Virus record (IMG/VR): IMGVR_UViG_3300032287_004317 | Span: 1 to 45,335 of that record | Strand: one strand, 5' to 3' | Origin: a virus | Length of the DNA stretch: 45,335 bases | Shown here: positions 44,239-45,335 of the stretch, piece after piece | How the letters are laid out: every line of letters begins with the position of its first letter | Numbering within the stretch: position 1 is the stretch's first letter | Program-made: the position numbers and the translations under genes | The notes under the pieces: model-generated | The model's input: only the letters and a program-made list of their open reading frames with translations | Databases searched by the model: none | What the model was told of the DNA's origin: nothing

Positions 44239-44595
44239 ATGAAAAAAGAAGAATTAGTAGCACAGCTAGAAGCAGCAAAAACATTATCATCACAAGTTGA
44301 TATTGATAAAGTAATTGCATTGATTGAACAAATCACACCAGAAGTAAAAGTAGGAATTACTCAGGAATTAGCAGAGGAAATTGCAGATAGAATTGAACGA
44401 ACTTTAGATCACAATAGTTGGGATTTGGTTGAGAAAGGTGATATTACATTTAGTATTTCATATGGAAACACAATTGAAATAGATGATGCTAATATCAATG
44501 TTTCAGAAACAATGGATCACATTACAGCATGTTTAGAAGAATTTGTTGTTGAAGAAGAGGATAAAGAAGAATCAACAGAGGAAGCAGCTATATAA
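44239..44595 (+). CDS. Unknown acidic protein
   Basis: A 118-residue protein with a helical N-terminus (KKEELVAQLEAAKTL), a central domain (ITQELAEEIADRIERTL, then DITFSISYGNTIEID) and an acidic tail (VVEEEDKEESTEEAA). Its end overlaps the hairpin of the next promoter. No family is recognised. Confidence 0.72.
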   Translation: MKKEELVAQLEAAKTLSSQVDIDKVIALIEQITPEVKVGITQELAEEIADRIERTLDHNSWDLVEKGDITFSISYGNTIEIDDANINVSETMDHITACLEEFVVEEEDKEESTEEAAI

Positions 44596-44604
44596 AGCTG
44601 CTTT
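44582..44604 (+). terminator. Hairpin AAGCAGC/GCTGCTT
   Basis: A 7-bp stem (44582-44588, 44597-44603) with an 8-nt AT loop, overlapping the stop of the preceding gene and nested in the next promoter. Confidence 0.5.
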
Positions 44605-44612
44605 CGTATATT
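44584..44612 (+). promoter_or_regulatory. Promoter module with hairpin, weak -33
   Basis: TTTCGTATATT at 44602-44612, followed by AAAGTATAAATA. The -33 position reads GCA, constrained by the coding end. ATG at 44648. Confidence 0.7.
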
Positions 44613-44647
44613 AAAGTATAAATAAAAAAAGAAAAAAAATAAAAGTT

Positions 44648-44827
44648 ATGAGTAAATTAAATGGTTTTGAGAAGTTTCTAATCAATGATGGATTAGACCA
44701 AGTACAAGCAAACATGATTGCTGAAATTGAAAAAGCAGAGCAGAATGGAAAAACACCTATCATGACTGCAGGTTTTGTTGAAATGACTATTAGTGATTTG
44801 AAATTGAAATTGAAATTGAATAAATAA
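44648..44827 (+). CDS. Small protein with LKLKLKL end
   Basis: A 59-residue protein: helical N-terminus (MSKLNGFEKFLINDGLDQVQ), then ANMIAEIEKAEQNGKTPIMT. The last residues (DLKLKLKLNK) come from three tandem GAAATT-like hexamers. It has its own promoter. No family is recognised. Confidence 0.65.
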   Translation: MSKLNGFEKFLINDGLDQVQANMIAEIEKAEQNGKTPIMTAGFVEMTISDLKLKLKLNK

Positions 44828-44832
44828 AGGAA

Positions 44833-44861
44833 TAAAAGATATAAAATATCTTTCGTATATT
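44833..44861 (+). promoter_or_regulatory. Promoter module, TAA-N20-TATATT with hairpin
   Basis: TAA (44833-44835) of GGAATAA, 20 bp, TATATT (44856-44861). The hairpin at 44835-44853 occupies the spacer. ATG at 44884. Confidence 0.75.
44835..44853 (+). terminator. Hairpin AAAGATAT/ATATCTTT
   Basis: An 8-bp AT-rich stem with a 3-nt loop that ends in TTT, nested in the next promoter. Confidence 0.45.
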
Positions 44862-44883
44862 TCATTCAAATAAAAAGAAAAAA

Positions 44884-45150
44884 ATGACAAAAACACAAAA
44901 ACGAAAAGAAGTTATTAAACGATTCCTAACATTTGTAAATGAAACATTCCCACAATATGAAATGGATGATTGTGGTGATGGAGGTAGAATTACTTTTTTT
45001 CCAATAAATGGTAGTAATGATAATGTAATTGAATTCCAGCGTTCACGTTTAGACTTGTGTACGTTGAATTGGGCTTCTCCACAAACAAAAGAAGATTGTT
45101 TAGTGATGGAAGGAATGTTAAATTTAATTCAAAAAGAATTAGAGGACTAA
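44884..45150 (+). CDS. Unknown small protein
   Basis: An 88-residue protein with a basic N-terminus (TKTQKRKEVIKRFL), then YEMDDCGDGGRITFFPINGS and RLDLCTLNWASPQTKEDCL. It starts 22 nt after its promoter. No family is recognised. Confidence 0.68.
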   Translation: MTKTQKRKEVIKRFLTFVNETFPQYEMDDCGDGGRITFFPINGSNDNVIEFQRSRLDLCTLNWASPQTKEDCLVMEGMLNLIQKELED

Positions 45151-45176
45151 AAGATATTAAAGAGATTTCGTATATT
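45148..45176 (+). promoter_or_regulatory. Promoter module, TAA-N20-TATATT with TTTCG
   Basis: TAA (45148-45150) is the stop codon of the previous gene, exactly 20 bp before TATATT (45171-45176); AAAGTATAAATA follows. ATG at 45210. Confidence 0.78.
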
Positions 45177-45209
45177 AAAGTATAAATAAAGAAAAAAAAG
45201 AAAAAAGTT

Positions 45210-45335
45210 ATGAAAATCACAAGCAAAACATTGATGGTAAGCTTCGAAACAGAAGTAAAATTAGGAAACAACGATGCAATTGAGTTAACATTAGAACATC
45301 AAGCATTTATTAGTGAAGATGGAATTGAAGTTGAG
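45210..45335 (+). CDS. 5' end of an unidentified protein (partial)
   Basis: An open frame of 42 codons runs off the right edge. It starts in AAAAGTTATG after a promoter. The visible part is beta-rich (KTLMVSFETEVKLGN). It cannot be assigned from this fragment. Confidence 0.6.
   Translation, partial: MKITSKTLMVSFETEVKLGNNDAIELTLEHQAFISEDGIEVE

Noticed and set aside
44791-44827. GAAATT hexamer repeat at the end of the gene at 44648.
   Set aside because: Three short units in AT-rich coding DNA are best explained by slippage; no further meaning was evident.
1-45335. CRISPR array.
   Set aside because: No set of regularly spaced identical repeats was seen. The repeated TTTCGTATATT units are too short and irregularly spaced and lie at gene starts.

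Overview
The window looks like part of a large, AT-rich, T4-like (myovirus-type) phage genome whose host is probably a member of the Bacteroidota, most likely a flavobacterium. The phage evidence is a T4 gp44-type clamp loader with a gp62-like partner, a phage GroES/GroEL pair, homing endonucleases, tRNAs, dense same-strand packing with ATGA overlaps, and many small unknown genes. The host inference rests on three points. One protein carries a signal peptide and a type IX secretion-like C-terminus, a system confined to Bacteroidota. The promoters have the Bacteroidota -33/-7 geometry (TTG or TAG, exactly 20 bp, TATATT). Shine-Dalgarno sites are weak and A-rich. Every convincing gene is on the + strand.

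Layout. 1-2.8 kb: an AT-hook-like protein, GroES, GroEL and a small protein, closed by a terminator. 2.8-12.3 kb: clamp-loader genes mixed with proteins that look virion-associated. Several of these share short N-termini resembling the T4 capsid-targeting sequence, and others carry a SHOCT-like motif. This stretch also holds a GIY-YIG homing endonuclease, a structured RNA, and a Cas4/AddB-like nuclease. 12.3-13 kb: a nucleotidyltransferase-like protein and a ribbon-helix-helix regulator. 13-26.2 kb: an unbroken 13-kb glycan island with about eight glycosyltransferases, a GDP-mannose 3,5-epimerase, two GT11 enzymes, a DUF3431-like protein, a radical-SAM enzyme and two methyltransferases. 26.2-28.8 kb: small zinc-finger, HNH and SWIM proteins. 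28.8-29.6 kb: two tRNAs and a GC-richer, highly folded non-coding block. 29.9-32.1 kb: the secreted T9SS-like protein. 32.2-45.3 kb: an accessory region of small genes, including a phosphoesterase, a RadA-like ATPase, two DUF932-like paralogues and a second GIY-YIG enzyme, with a second structured RNA/tRNA-like block at 39.2-39.5 kb.

Regulation is unusually readable. Twenty-four copies of a promoter module (-33 triplet, 20-bp spacer ending TTTCG, TATATT) precede genes. In nine of them the spacer also contains a hairpin, often capped by a GNRA tetraloop, that looks like the terminator of the upstream gene; terminator and promoter appear to be one element. A second motif, ATATTTAT, precedes putative virion genes and the secreted protein and may mark late transcription.

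Most interesting points: (1) a possible GOLLD/ROOL-type ornate RNA with tRNA-Gln embedded on an extended stem; (2) the fused terminator-promoter modules; (3) a putative capsid-targeting-sequence family; (4) a phage-encoded T9SS-like cargo protein; (5) GDP-L-galactose synthesis paired with GT11 transferases; (6) a tRNA-like gene with a 20-nt anticodon loop. All functional names come from reading motifs by eye; no database search was run.
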